A stretch of 64,000 bases of DNA, from contig NZ_ATGG01000004.1 of assembly GCF_000413855.1 (NCBI RefSeq), forward strand, positions 1-64,000, read 5' to 3'. This document shows, piece by piece, positions 1-8,091 of the stretch. This stretch comes from Acinetobacter gyllenbergii CIP 110306 = MTCC 11365 (lineage in GTDB: Bacteria > Pseudomonadota > Gammaproteobacteria > Pseudomonadales > Moraxellaceae). Position numbers and translations under genes: made by a program. The notes beneath the pieces are model-generated. The model was not told the DNA's origin. It worked only from the letters and a program-made list of their open reading frames with translations, and made no database searches. Positions within the stretch are counted from its first letter, which is position 1; each line of letters opens with the position of its first letter.

Positions 1-39
1 GCTGTAATCTCGTTGCGTTCTTTTAACTATTGTTTTCAT
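1..39 (-). CDS. Transposase OrfA, N-terminal 13 codons only
   Basis: Only the first 13 codons are inside the window. The Shine-Dalgarno sequence GGAGAG lies 5 bases before the ATG, so the start is credible. The basic opening resembles helix-turn-helix OrfA proteins of IS3-type elements. No catalytic part is visible and the gene may be intact or broken beyond the edge. Confidence 0.55.
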   Translation of the reverse strand, partial: MKTIVKRTQRDYS

Positions 40-92
40 TACACTCTCCAAATTTAAGTTTAGAAAGTGTCAACCTTATCTAGGACGGGACA
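1..92 (-). mobile_element. Right-hand end of an IS3-family-like insertion sequence (partial)
   Basis: A short reading frame enters from the left edge and starts at 39 on the minus strand, preceded by GGAGAG at a good distance. Its 13 visible residues (MKTIVKRTQRDYS) look, from memory, like the start of OrfA transposases of the IS3 family common in Acinetobacter. The sequence between that start and position 92 would be the terminal inverted repeat, reading TGTCCCGTCCTAGATAAGG inward from 92. The other end lies outside the window, so neither the target duplication nor the element's name can be read. Confidence 0.6.
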
Positions 93-93
93 G

Positions 94-133
94 ACGCATA
101 AAAAAAGCCCTGTTTAGGGCTTTTTTTATGCGT
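94..133. terminator. Strong bidirectional intrinsic terminator
   Basis: An 18-bp perfect stem (94-111 with 116-133) closes a 4-base loop. The stem contains AAAAAAAGCCC on one side and GGGCTTTTTTT on the other, so it can end transcription in both directions. It starts two bases after the apparent IS end, which suggests the element inserted between a gene to the left and that gene's terminator. Confidence 0.85.
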
Positions 134-230
134 GTATCAAATTTATACATGATTTTTTAGATGCTTTTATAAAATCCTGTCAGGATATTCGGCATAATAG
201 ACCCATTAAAAAATATTGTGAGAATTGGTC

Positions 231-776
231 ATGTTAAATAAGCAACAGCAGGCCTTGGTGCAAGCCATACAACAACTCGATTTAGACCAAGTGCAAACTT
301 TACTTGCTGAAGGACTCGACCCAAATTTTATTGATCCTGAACAAGGCCCACCTGTTTCTTTGATTTGTGATGGCTTATTCGCGTGGTGGGAAAAAATCTG
401 TGAAGCTTACGAAGCAGGTAAACCGTTGAGCGAAGAACAAAAGCAACAAGAACTTAAAGTCTATCTTGATATTTTAGATGCGCTTATTCAAGCCAAAGCC
501 AATTTACATTTGTGGGATGCAGAAGAATTCTACGGTCCACTTTGGGATGCAGCAAGTTCTGCTTGTGTACCTGTGGTTCAACGTTTACTTGATGAAAAAG
601 TAGATCCAAATACCCGTGACGAAGAAGGTCTCACCATTTTATCTTCGATCAGCCAGTTATTCTTTGATTGTGAATTTGATGAGATTGATTGGTCAGAATC
701 ATTGCCAGAAGAGCGTGCAACACTGGAGTTGCTACGCCAACATGGTGCAAAAATGTCAAAAGAGCTCAGCGCATAA
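231..776 (+). CDS. Ankyrin-repeat protein
   Basis: A 181-residue soluble protein with no signal peptide or membrane segment. Two stretches have the ankyrin helix-loop-helix pattern ending in a D-P-N turn: one at residues 8-33 (ALVQAIQQLDLDQVQTLLAE then GLDPN) and one around 105-130 (VVQRLLDEKVDPN followed by DEEGLTIL). Ankyrin repeats mediate protein-protein contacts; the partner is unknown. The ATG at 231 is preferred over the in-frame TTG at 225 because GTGAGAA sits at a usual distance before it. The next gene starts 32 bases downstream and is probably cotranscribed. Confidence 0.8.
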   Translation: MLNKQQQALVQAIQQLDLDQVQTLLAEGLDPNFIDPEQGPPVSLICDGLFAWWEKICEAYEAGKPLSEEQKQQELKVYLDILDALIQAKANLHLWDAEEFYGPLWDAASSACVPVVQRLLDEKVDPNTRDEEGLTILSSISQLFFDCEFDEIDWSESLPEERATLELLRQHGAKMSKELSA

Positions 777-808
777 GCGAAGCCATTAGAAATAGAATGA
801 GGAATAGA

Positions 809-1576
809 ATGAAAACATTGCAAACATTGAGCTTAGTGGCTGCATCAATGCTCACAAGTACGGCTTTTGCGGCTGACTTTTCGTTTGACCGCCCTGGTGC
901 GGGGATAGGGACAGGTATTACCCCTGTAGGGCAGTTGGCATGGGAACAAAGTTTACCGAGTGTCAGCTATCAAGAAGGCAAGGTTGATGGTGTCAAAGAC
1001 AAGACCTTGACCTTGAATGGTGACATGTTATTGCGTACAGGTTTAGCTGATGGCCTCGAATTGCAATTGGGTTGGCAAGGTCCAGTGTGGCAGCAATACA
1101 AACGTGCGGGCACAAAAAAAGAGACCAATGGTCTAGGCGATGTCAGCATTGGTTTGAAAAAAGCCATTGATTTAAAAGATGATCGTTTATCCATGGCATT
1201 GTTGGCTGAAGCCATTATTGCAACGGGCAATGATGAATTCACCAACCATGATGATATCTATAGTCTCACCTCAGCTGTTGCGTATGAATTTAGCGACTTG
1301 ATTGGAACTTCGATCACCATGCGTTATGAAGCGCAAAACAGTGATTGGGCAGTGACTGCAATTCCAACGATTGACTATAAAATTGCCGGTAAATTATCGG
1401 GTTATTCAGAGTTTGTTTACCGTAAAGCCGAGAGTCAAGATTATGAATATGGTCTTGGTACAGGTCTGATTTATGCTTTGAATAATCGCACGCAATTGGA
1501 TGCCAGCATCGGTGTTGACCTCAATGGCGATCAAAAAAGTTATAACGGTGGCTTCGGCGTATCGGTTTTATTCTAA
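809..1576 (+). CDS. Outer-membrane transporter-like protein (MetA-pathway/phenol-type beta-barrel family)
   Basis: 255 residues. It opens with a Sec signal peptide (MKTLQTLSLVAASMLTSTAFA, cut after AFA), followed by alternating amphipathic strands and a C-terminal FGVSVLF that fits a last outer-membrane beta-strand ending in Phe. The pattern resembles proteins annotated as transporter or MetA-pathway of phenol degradation. Substrate is unknown and the phenol link is a family label only. The ATG at 809 is chosen because it begins the signal peptide and follows ATGAGGA; an open frame extends further upstream into the ankyrin gene. Confidence 0.7.
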   Translation: MKTLQTLSLVAASMLTSTAFAADFSFDRPGAGIGTGITPVGQLAWEQSLPSVSYQEGKVDGVKDKTLTLNGDMLLRTGLADGLELQLGWQGPVWQQYKRAGTKKETNGLGDVSIGLKKAIDLKDDRLSMALLAEAIIATGNDEFTNHDDIYSLTSAVAYEFSDLIGTSITMRYEAQNSDWAVTAIPTIDYKIAGKLSGYSEFVYRKAESQDYEYGLGTGLIYALNNRTQLDASIGVDLNGDQKSYNGGFGVSVLF

Positions 1577-1653
1577 GAACAATCCGCCTGAATGTGCTTA
1601 AACTCACTTCTATATGAATGGGAGAGCTTCAGGTAGGTCGTAGTGAGAGAATC

Positions 1654-3504
1654 ATGAAAATGTCTGTTCAGGTGGGGACGTCTTTCTCGCTGATGCGTTA
1701 CTTTCTCGGGACTTTATTGCTGTTATGTGGGTCTCTGACTTACGCCCAAGAAAATTCATCCGCACCGTTGCTGAGTCCTGAACAGGCTTTTGCATTTACG
1801 GTTGAATCTACCCAGTCCAATCAGGCACGTTTACATTGGTCAATTCAGCCGAATTATTATCTCTATCAGCATAAGTTTGAAGTGCAGCAGGGTAATCAGC
1901 CCGTTGCACTGACTTTACCGAAAGCAGTCGAGCAGTATGATGAGAACTATGGTCATAGCCAAGTTTATTATCAACAAGCCGAATTTAGTATTCCAACTCA
2001 AGCCTCGCAACATTATCGGGTCACTTGGCAAGGTTGCGCCAAAGATCGCATTTGTTATCCGCCACAGAATATTGAATTCCAAACTGATGCGGATGGCTTG
2101 GTCAGTGCTCAGAATGTCAGCACAAATACCCAAAAAAGCTTTTTAGATGTCGCACGTTCATCTCAAGCTTTAAATACCCAAACAGCAAGCAATAATGAAG
2201 CGCAAGCTGAGCCAACTGCACAAACCTCAGATTCAAATAACTCAGGCGTGATGGCGCAAGACCAAAAATGGTCCAGTGCGCTGGAACAGCATTCCTTGGC
2301 TTATAGTCTTTTACTGTTCCTGGGCTTAGGGATTTTATTGGCCTTTACGCCGTGTTCCTTACCAATGCTGCCGATTTTGACTTCCTTGATTGTACGTGAC
2401 AATAAAGGTGTCAAGGCTTGGTCGATTGCACTGACTTTTGTCGTGAGCATGGCTTTGGTCTATGCGGTATTGGGTTTAATTGCTTCAGCAGCAGGATTGA
2501 ATTTCCAACGCTGGTTACAACAACCCGCGACACTGATTGCATTTAGCTTTTTGTTTGTGGTGTTTGCCCTCAATTTATTTGGCTTGTTCGAGTTGAAACT
2601 GCCTCAGAACTGGGTCAATCGGCTGGATCAGCTGCAGTCCAATCAAAAAGGCGGTACCTTGGTTGGCGCTAGTGTTATGGGTATGATCTCTGCCCTGTTG
2701 GTCGGGCCATGTATGACCGCACCTTTGGCTGGGGTGTTACTGTTTATCTCGCAAACACAAAGTCAATGGCAAGGTGGATTGTTGCTGTTTACGCTCGGTT
2801 TTGGCATGGGGATCCCATTGCTACTCGCCAGTGTGTTGGGGGCGAAAGCCTTACCCAAAGCTGGTGATTGGATGAATCAAATCAAAGTCATTTTTGCTTT
2901 TTTAATGCTGGCCTTGAGCATTTATTTTATTCGCCCTTTATTGCCAGAACTCGCGATTCAAATTCTCAGCCTGATTCTCGGTTTGGCCTTTATTGTTTAT
3001 GCGGCATATCGTCTGTTTGTACAGAAATCTAAGTTGCAATGGCTCTATGCATTGTTACTGATTTTAGCCATTCCAGCACTGGCTTTTAATCAATATCAGC
3101 ATTTTCAGAGTCTCAGTTCGGTTCAGGCAGATCAATTGGCCGAATGGCATGTGGCTCAGACTGCAGATGAATTTCAGCAGATACTCGCCAATGCACCAAA
3201 AGATCGTGGCATTGTGATTGATGTCTATGCGGACTGGTGTGTGGCCTGTCAGCCGATTGAGCATCGTATTTTAAAAGATGCAGAGGTACAGCAGGCATTG
3301 TCGGGCTATTATCTGATTAAAATGGATCTAAGCCATTATGATGCCTCCCATCAAGCGCTATTGGCACAGTGGGATATTTTAGGGCCACCGACTTACTTAT
3401 TCTTAGATCAGCAACAACAAGAAATTCGCTCGCTGCGCTTAACGGGTGCATTCCAGAAATCAGAACTATTACAACAACTGGCTTTATTTAAAGGGAAACC
3501 ATAA
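1654..3504 (+). CDS. dsbD: Thiol:disulfide interchange protein DsbD
   Basis: A 616-residue inner-membrane protein that carries electrons from cytoplasmic thioredoxin to the periplasm for DsbC-type isomerases and cytochrome c maturation. All three cysteine pairs of the family are visible: C128/C134 in the periplasmic N-terminal domain (QGCAKDRICYPP), C234/C353 in the membrane domain (AFTPCSLPML and VGPCMTAPL), and C529/C532 in a C-terminal thioredoxin domain (YADWCVACQP). A signal peptide lies at the start and about eight hydrophobic segments fill residues 215-480. The ATG at 1654 follows GTGAGAG; an upstream in-frame ATG at 1618 adds 12 unlikely residues. The next gene begins 2 bases after the stop. 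Confidence 0.93.
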   Translation: MKMSVQVGTSFSLMRYFLGTLLLLCGSLTYAQENSSAPLLSPEQAFAFTVESTQSNQARLHWSIQPNYYLYQHKFEVQQGNQPVALTLPKAVEQYDENYGHSQVYYQQAEFSIPTQASQHYRVTWQGCAKDRICYPPQNIEFQTDADGLVSAQNVSTNTQKSFLDVARSSQALNTQTASNNEAQAEPTAQTSDSNNSGVMAQDQKWSSALEQHSLAYSLLLFLGLGILLAFTPCSLPMLPILTSLIVRDNKGVKAWSIALTFVVSMALVYAVLGLIASAAGLNFQRWLQQPATLIAFSFLFVVFALNLFGLFELKLPQNWVNRLDQLQSNQKGGTLVGASVMGMISALLVGPCMTAPLAGVLLFISQTQSQWQGGLLLFTLGFGMGIPLLLASVLGAKALPKAGDWMNQIKVIFAFLMLALSIYFIRPLLPELAIQILSLILGLAFIVYAAYRLFVQKSKLQWLYALLLILAIPALAFNQYQHFQSLSSVQADQLAEWHVAQTADEFQQILANAPKDRGIVIDVYADWCVACQPIEHRILKDAEVQQALSGYYLIKMDLSHYDASHQALLAQWDILGPPTYLFLDQQQQEIRSLRLTGAFQKSELLQQLALFKGKP

Positions 3505-3506
3505 TC

Positions 3507-4202
3507 ATGTATCAGCTCTTTATCGGCAATAAAAACTACTCTACTTGGTCGATGCGCCCATGGATTTTACTTACACAAGCGGGAATTTCCTTTCAGGAGC
3601 ATATGATTCAGTTTGATAGCTTTGAAGCAGATAGCCAATTTAAAACAGAGATTCTAAAGCTCAACCCAACGGGGAAAGTCCCTGCGCTTGTGAATGGCGA
3701 ACTGGTGGTCTGGGATAGCTTGGCGATTTGTGAATATATTGCGGAACAGCATCCTGAGCTAGAGTTGTGGCCACAACAGAAAACATTACGGGCTAGAGCA
3801 CGTTGTGTGAGTGCAGAAATGCACAGCAGCTTTCAAAGCCTACGCAATCTCTGCCCCATGAATGTAGAAGCGGATCTAGGTCATATTGGCAAACAACTCT
3901 GGGCCGAACATGCGCAGTTACGTGCCGATGTGGCTCGAATTGATCAGATCTGGTCTGAACGTCCGAGCGAAGACGGCTTTTTATGTGGCGAGTTTAGTAT
4001 TGCCGATGCATTCTATGCGCCTGTGGTAATGCGTTTTGAATGTTATCAACTGCCATTGTCTGCATCCAGCCAAGCCTATGTGCAAAAAATCTTGTCTTTG
4101 GCATCGGTACAGCAATGGATAGCCGAGGCCAGACAAGAGCAGATGTTTGTACCTTTTGACGAGCCTTATCGGCAACACCGTGAAGAATTTTTGAAAGCAT
4201 AA
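3507..4202 (+). CDS. Glutathione S-transferase family protein
   Basis: A 231-residue cytoplasmic protein with an N-terminal thioredoxin-like half and an all-helical C-terminal half. The opening YSTWSMRPW carries the Ser region used by zeta/maleylacetoacetate isomerase-like enzymes, and NPTGKVPAL followed by VWDSLAICEYIAE is the cis-Pro and gamma-glutamyl binding region. Substrate is not predictable. It is joined to dsbD with almost no gap (GGGAAA lies upstream of the ATG at 3507), so both are probably one transcript, in keeping with thiol biology. Confidence 0.88.
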   Translation: MYQLFIGNKNYSTWSMRPWILLTQAGISFQEHMIQFDSFEADSQFKTEILKLNPTGKVPALVNGELVVWDSLAICEYIAEQHPELELWPQQKTLRARARCVSAEMHSSFQSLRNLCPMNVEADLGHIGKQLWAEHAQLRADVARIDQIWSERPSEDGFLCGEFSIADAFYAPVVMRFECYQLPLSASSQAYVQKILSLASVQQWIAEARQEQMFVPFDEPYRQHREEFLKA

Positions 4203-4236
4203 GGGTTCAGTGAGGATTGGCAAAGCCCTAATCAGT

Positions 4237-5430
4237 CTAGGTTATTGCCAGTTCAGTAAAGATTTTAACTTGATTACGGCCCTCTGCTTTGACTGCATAC
4301 AGGGCTTGATCAGCCTGACTGATGATCAAATGTGGCTCATCGGCACTGAGTGAACTGCTTATCCCAAAGCTGGCGCTGATGCTAAATTCTTGCTTATAGT
4401 CGGTGATAAAACGCAGTTGTGAGATAGCAATACGGCAGCGTTCTGCGATGCTTTGAGCTTGTATGGTCGTGGTACTGGGCAGTAATAAAATAAACTCTTC
4501 TCCACCAAAACGACCAATAATGTCTTGATCGCGTAGATTGTTGGTCAAGCATTTTGCAACTTGGACCAAGACTTGATCCCCCATGCTGTGTCCATACTGA
4601 TCATTAATGCTTTTAAAATGATCCAGATCGAGCAGGATAATCGAGTACAGCGGGTTCGGATGTTGGTGTAACTTATTCAAATAGCCCCCAATGCTGCGCC
4701 GATTGAGCACATTGGTCAGTGGATCAAGACGACTGAGAATTTGAATGGTCATCTCCCGAGTCCGCCATTGCGTTAATAAGATTTCAAATAAAAATAAGCA
4801 GGCTAACAAAATCGGCAATAAGAAAAACACCATACTGCCCACCCAAAAAGGATGCATTGGTACTTCATTTAAGCGTTGCATGTTGAACAGGGGCGCATAG
4901 GTCAACACCCCAATCATGCTTAGATAGTTGCAAAGCAGCAAAGCCAATGTTGCAGGAATAAGCGCACAATAGACCATCCTGCGGTCAAATAGAACCAAAC
5001 CCACACCGACAACACTGACATAGCCGACCATGGTGGCTGGGCTAAAACTGCCTGCGAGATAGCCTTTGTGGCACAGCATCGCTGTGAAAATTTGCACACT
5101 GAGAATCGGGAGCACATTCTGTGCCCAAGTCCGATCTTTAAATATCGCACAAGGAATAATCAGCAGCAGCATCACCGTTAAGGTAATCAGACTGGTGATT
5201 AAGTGTGAACGCACAATCCCGAGATTCACCCATTCGGCATATTGGGGGTGGGTCAGCACAAAAATGTCCCAGCTGATCCAAAATAGGCTCATAAATGCAG
5301 CCAGTATCAGCAATAAAATACTTTTTTTAAGTATGGTCCAATTGACTACAATATGATGTTCCCAAGAAAGCTTAAAGCCCCATCCTTTTGTGTCAGTTGT
5401 CCGATTAAAACGAATCTTCACCATTGGCAT
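4237..5430 (-). CDS. Membrane-bound diguanylate cyclase (GGDEF domain)
   Basis: A 397-residue protein expected to make cyclic di-GMP from two GTP. The N-terminal 220 residues hold about six hydrophobic segments without a recognised ligand-binding fold. The cyclase domain begins at LDPLTNVLNRRS and contains the active-site signature GGEEF. An RxxD inhibitory site (RDQD) lies exactly five residues before it, so product inhibition is likely. AAAGGA precedes two possible starts: the ATG at 5430 is close (3 bases) and the ATG at 5424, two codons in, is about 9 away. The input signal is unknown. Confidence 0.9.
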   Translation of the reverse strand: MPMVKIRFNRTTDTKGWGFKLSWEHHIVVNWTILKKSILLLILAAFMSLFWISWDIFVLTHPQYAEWVNLGIVRSHLITSLITLTVMLLLIIPCAIFKDRTWAQNVLPILSVQIFTAMLCHKGYLAGSFSPATMVGYVSVVGVGLVLFDRRMVYCALIPATLALLLCNYLSMIGVLTYAPLFNMQRLNEVPMHPFWVGSMVFFLLPILLACLFLFEILLTQWRTREMTIQILSRLDPLTNVLNRRSIGGYLNKLHQHPNPLYSIILLDLDHFKSINDQYGHSMGDQVLVQVAKCLTNNLRDQDIIGRFGGEEFILLLPSTTTIQAQSIAERCRIAISQLRFITDYKQEFSISASFGISSSLSADEPHLIISQADQALYAVKAEGRNQVKIFTELAIT

Positions 5431-5650
5431 GCATCCTTTTATGCAATGAGATTCCCAGCAACTGTAGATCTGTCGTCAAAATATTGAAGAACGATTATTG
5501 AAATAACAATAACATCTTTAGAATGAGAAAAAAGACGAACTCTAGGCTTTTAGTGCAAATTAGGACGGGAAAAATTCTTTGATAAATCAGCTGTAATCTA
5601 AATATCCAATGACTTTTATTTTATGATGACAAAAGGGAATTAAGAGTGAC

Positions 5651-5674
5651 AATGGCCAGCCATAGCTGACCATT
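5651..5674 (+). terminator. Weak hairpin with T-tract between converging or unknown transcripts
   Basis: Arms AATGGCCAGC and GCTGACCATT pair with one mismatch around CATA, followed by TTTTTT on the plus strand. No plus-strand gene lies directly upstream, so its role is uncertain. Confidence 0.3.
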
Positions 5675-5695
5675 TTTTACACGATTTTATTTGGT

Positions 5696-6607
5696 TCAGT
5701 CACGATCAAGTGCATGGGCAAAATCGGCAATATCGGCCAATGCCTGTTTGGCTTCAGGGAACCAAGCATTAAACATTTGGAAATTATGCCACATGCCGGT
5801 ATACAGCTTGAACTGGACTTTGACATCGGCTTTTTCCGCTTTTTCTCTAAAGCGTTTTGAATCATCCAATAGAATTTCTTTAGAGCCGACTTGTACCAAG
5901 GTGGGTGGAAGCCCTTTTAAGTCATCAAACAAGGGGGAAACACGTGGGTCATCGGCCTGAATGTTATCTGTGAGATAATGATTGATACCTGCTTGTAAGG
6001 CCTCGATAGACAAGAGTGCATCATGTTTTTGGTTAAAGCGTAGCGACTCACTGGTTAAGGTCAGATCGAGATAAGGCGACATCAGAATCAAGCCACTTGG
6101 CATCAACTCAGGTTGCTGTTTGAGACGTAAACACAGTGCCAAAGCAAGATTAGCACCGCAAGAGTCGCCGGAGATAATAATATCTTTGGGTTTAATCCCT
6201 TGTACCAATAACGCTTGATAAACATCGAAAATCGCATCAATCGCTTCAGGATAAGGGTGTTCTGGTGCAAGTGGATAATCAACATGTATCACTTGCATTT
6301 GGGTGCGTGCAGCAAGATCGGTCATTAAGGCGCGATGCGTGTTTAAACTGCCGAGGAAAAAGGCACCACCATGAATGTGGAAGATCAGCTGTGTTGCGGT
6401 AGCTTGCGCTTTAATTTCTTCTCCGCGCACACCTGCTAAGCGGATCGGGCGAACTTGTACTGTTGGATCTTGTGGAAATAGGCGACACAATTGATCGAGT
6501 AAAGGGCGTAATGCATTTGGGGCCAAATTAAATTGACTCGGTGTCCGAATCGTCGCTTTAAGTAAAGATTCAGTAAAATAATATTTCCAAACAGTAGCAA
6601 ATTTCAT
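5696..6607 (-). CDS. Alpha/beta hydrolase of the hormone-sensitive-lipase type (esterase)
   Basis: A 303-residue hydrolase without signal peptide. The oxyanion motif HGGAFFLGS and the nucleophile elbow GDSCGA (family form GDSAG) mark it as an HSL-type carboxylesterase. The acid lies probably in the SKEILLDDS region and the histidine in GMWHNFQMF. It should hydrolyse short-chain esters; the physiological substrate is unknown. TGGAAA before the ATG at 6607 supports the start. It is divergent from the DUF2147 gene. Confidence 0.88.
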   Translation of the reverse strand: MKFATVWKYYFTESLLKATIRTPSQFNLAPNALRPLLDQLCRLFPQDPTVQVRPIRLAGVRGEEIKAQATATQLIFHIHGGAFFLGSLNTHRALMTDLAARTQMQVIHVDYPLAPEHPYPEAIDAIFDVYQALLVQGIKPKDIIISGDSCGANLALALCLRLKQQPELMPSGLILMSPYLDLTLTSESLRFNQKHDALLSIEALQAGINHYLTDNIQADDPRVSPLFDDLKGLPPTLVQVGSKEILLDDSKRFREKAEKADVKVQFKLYTGMWHNFQMFNAWFPEAKQALADIADFAHALDRD

Positions 6608-6811
6608 AATTTTTCCATATTGTTAGATCAGTATACCAATAAGAAAGTTCTTGAAAATAAGTGATGGCTACGCACGACGATAATCTCTGAAAAAATGTGC
6701 GCTATGACACCCTTACTCAGGTTATACCAAATAGTCATAATCAAGAATTGCAATATTGATTGAAGTTCTCAATACTTTCAGTTTGAAAGACCCCTTAAGG
6801 ATATTACAAAA

Positions 6812-7249
6812 ATGAAGAAAATTGCTTTAGCATTTGGATTGCTCGGTTTGACAACTTTTGCCAATGCAGCGGATGCGCTGAATGGCAGTGTTTGGCAGAC
6901 CATTGATGATGAAACAAAACAGCCAAAGGCGATCGTGAAGTTCACGGAGCAAAAGGATGGAACGCTCACTGCATCAATTCAAAAGTATTTAGTGGCAGGT
7001 CAGGAAAATGCCTGCTCTAAGTGTGAAGGAACGTATCATAACAAACCACTGAAAGGCGTGACCATTGTGAATGGTCTGAAAAATGTCGGTGGTGTGAATT
7101 ACGATGGCGGTTCAATTATCGACCCTAAAAATGGTAAAACCTATAAATTGAAAGCTGAAATCATTGAAGGTGGTAAGAAGCTGAAATTACGTGGCTATAT
7201 TGGTGTCGCTGCTTTAGGTCGTAACCAAACTTGGATTCGTGCCAACTAA
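6812..7249 (+). CDS. DUF2147 family secreted protein
   Basis: A 145-residue exported protein with a clear signal peptide (MKKIALAFGLLGLTTFANA). It follows the DUF2147 pattern: an N-terminal GSVWQTIDDETKQPKAIVKF strand pair, a CSKC cysteine pair near residues 68-71, a GG(T/S)I-DPKNGKTYK segment and an LRGYIGVAALGRNQTW ending. Members are small periplasmic beta-rich proteins whose function is not established. AAGGATATTACAAAA precedes the ATG. Confidence 0.85.
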   Translation: MKKIALAFGLLGLTTFANAADALNGSVWQTIDDETKQPKAIVKFTEQKDGTLTASIQKYLVAGQENACSKCEGTYHNKPLKGVTIVNGLKNVGGVNYDGGSIIDPKNGKTYKLKAEIIEGGKKLKLRGYIGVAALGRNQTWIRAN

Positions 7250-7266
7250 GCTAAATTTAAATAACC

Positions 7267-7294
7267 AAAAACCGAGTCATGAGACTCGGTTTTT
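7267..7294. terminator. Bidirectional terminator between converging genes
   Basis: The stem ACCGAGTC/GACTCGGT is extended by AAAA/TTTT on its flanks around a 4-base loop. It lies between the DUF2147 gene and the ArsC-like gene, which converge, and can serve both. Confidence 0.85.
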
Positions 7295-7314
7295 TATTGC
7301 TTTATTGATCGTAT

Positions 7315-7665
7315 TTAAGCGGATAAAGCTTGATAGGTGGCTTCATCAAAGCCAATCACAAAACCTTGAGGGGTTTGCAGTACAGGACGCTTAATCAGGC
7401 TTGGCTGCGCAATTAGGGCTTCAATCAGGTTCTGTTCATTGCTGGTGGCATGTGTTTGCTCATCGGCAGTGAGTTTGCGCCATGTGGTGCCTTTTTTATT
7501 CAGTACTTTGTCCGCACCGATCTCTTTTAGCCAGAGTGCTAAAGTCTCTGCATCAATGCCTTGTTTTTTATAATCATGAAATTCGTAATTGATACCGTTG
7601 GCTTGTAATGCATCAAAGGCTTTTTTCATCGAATTACAATTTTTAATCCCGTAAATTTTAAACAT
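7315..7665 (-). CDS. ArsC/Spx-family protein (YffB-like putative reductase)
   Basis: A 116-residue thioredoxin-fold protein. The start MFKIYGIKNCNSMKKA matches the YffB branch of the ArsC/Spx family, with a single N-terminal Cys in KNC; the ARLTWRKL-type region (TTWRKLTADE) and the KRPVLQT cis-Pro region are present. These proteins are thought to be glutathione-dependent reductases; a true arsenate reductase role is not supported by context. The ATG at 7665 matches family length; the frame also has an ATG at 7677. Neither has a good ribosome site. Confidence 0.82.
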   Translation of the reverse strand: MFKIYGIKNCNSMKKAFDALQANGINYEFHDYKKQGIDAETLALWLKEIGADKVLNKKGTTWRKLTADEQTHATSNEQNLIEALIAQPSLIKRPVLQTPQGFVIGFDEATYQALSA

Positions 7666-7842
7666 GTGAAAAACCATAAAAACAATAAAAGAGATGAGTC
7701 AAAGCCTAACGTAAAAGTAGGGGAATGTACCAGTTGAAATTTTTTATTATGTTGATCGGTCATGTATATGAAACAGAAATAATTATGTAGTTTGAGCAGA
7801 AGTGATAAAGATAAATTAAAGAAATAAAATCCAAGATTTAGA

Positions 7843-7995
7843 AAAGAGAAAACCCGCATATAATCTTCCTGATTATGCGGGTCTCATTTCAACGTCCAAT
7901 GTCTCATCCATGCAAATAAACTTAATCTAAGTTTATTTTATCTTCCTACGGCGTCCTATCCCTTTTTGGTCATCCTGACCGCTTCCCTGTGCCGT
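7843..7995 (-). ncRNA. Candidate CsrA/RsmA-sequestering small RNA (RsmZ/CsrB-like)
   Basis: Between the ArsC-like gene and xthA, the minus strand carries eight GGA trinucleotides within about 120 bases (plus-strand TCC at 7867, 7895, 7907, 7944, 7954, 7959, 7973, 7984), where about two are expected. One sits as the triloop of a perfect 5-bp hairpin (GGTCA-GGA-TGACC, 7968-7980) and the last lies in the loop of the terminator hairpin at 7852-7882, followed by TTTTCTCTTTT. A -10-like CATTAT lies at 8007-8002. There is no convincing open frame. The architecture (about 150 nt, GGA loops, intrinsic terminator) is that of Rsm/Csr sponge RNAs. Identification is by pattern only. Confidence 0.65.
7852..7882 (-). 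terminator. Intrinsic terminator of the candidate sRNA
   Basis: On the minus strand ACCCGCATAATC pairs with GATTATATGCGGGT (2-base bulge), with CAGGAAG in the loop, followed by TTTTCTCTTTT. It would end the GGA-rich transcript, and any read-through from xthA. Confidence 0.75.
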
Positions 7996-8071
7996 GAAGC
8001 TATAATGCCGTTCTAGAAGTGAAATAAAAATACACAAAAGCGACAAGTTATGTAAGCTAAAGAAGCGGTCA

Positions 8072-8091
8072 AAGTGAACAAGTGTTCACTT
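8072..8091. promoter_or_regulatory. Perfect 9+2+9 palindrome, operator-like
   Basis: AAGTGAACA-AG-TGTTCACTT is a perfect inverted repeat that overlaps the last two bases of xthA and lies about 70 bases upstream of the candidate sRNA promoter. It resembles operators of TetR-type fatty-acid regulators (DesT/FabR group) as I remember them. It lacks a T-tract and so is a poor terminator. Confidence 0.5.

Noticed and set aside
5561-5570. TAGGACGGGA, identical to part of the IS terminal repeat at 81-90
   Set aside because: Only 10 bases match and nothing around it resembles the rest of the IS end; chance is enough to explain it.
8040-8065. CTTACA upstream of the candidate sRNA as a GacA box
   Set aside because: Only one half of TGTAAG-N6-CTTACA is present at the expected spacing, so GacA control is not claimed.
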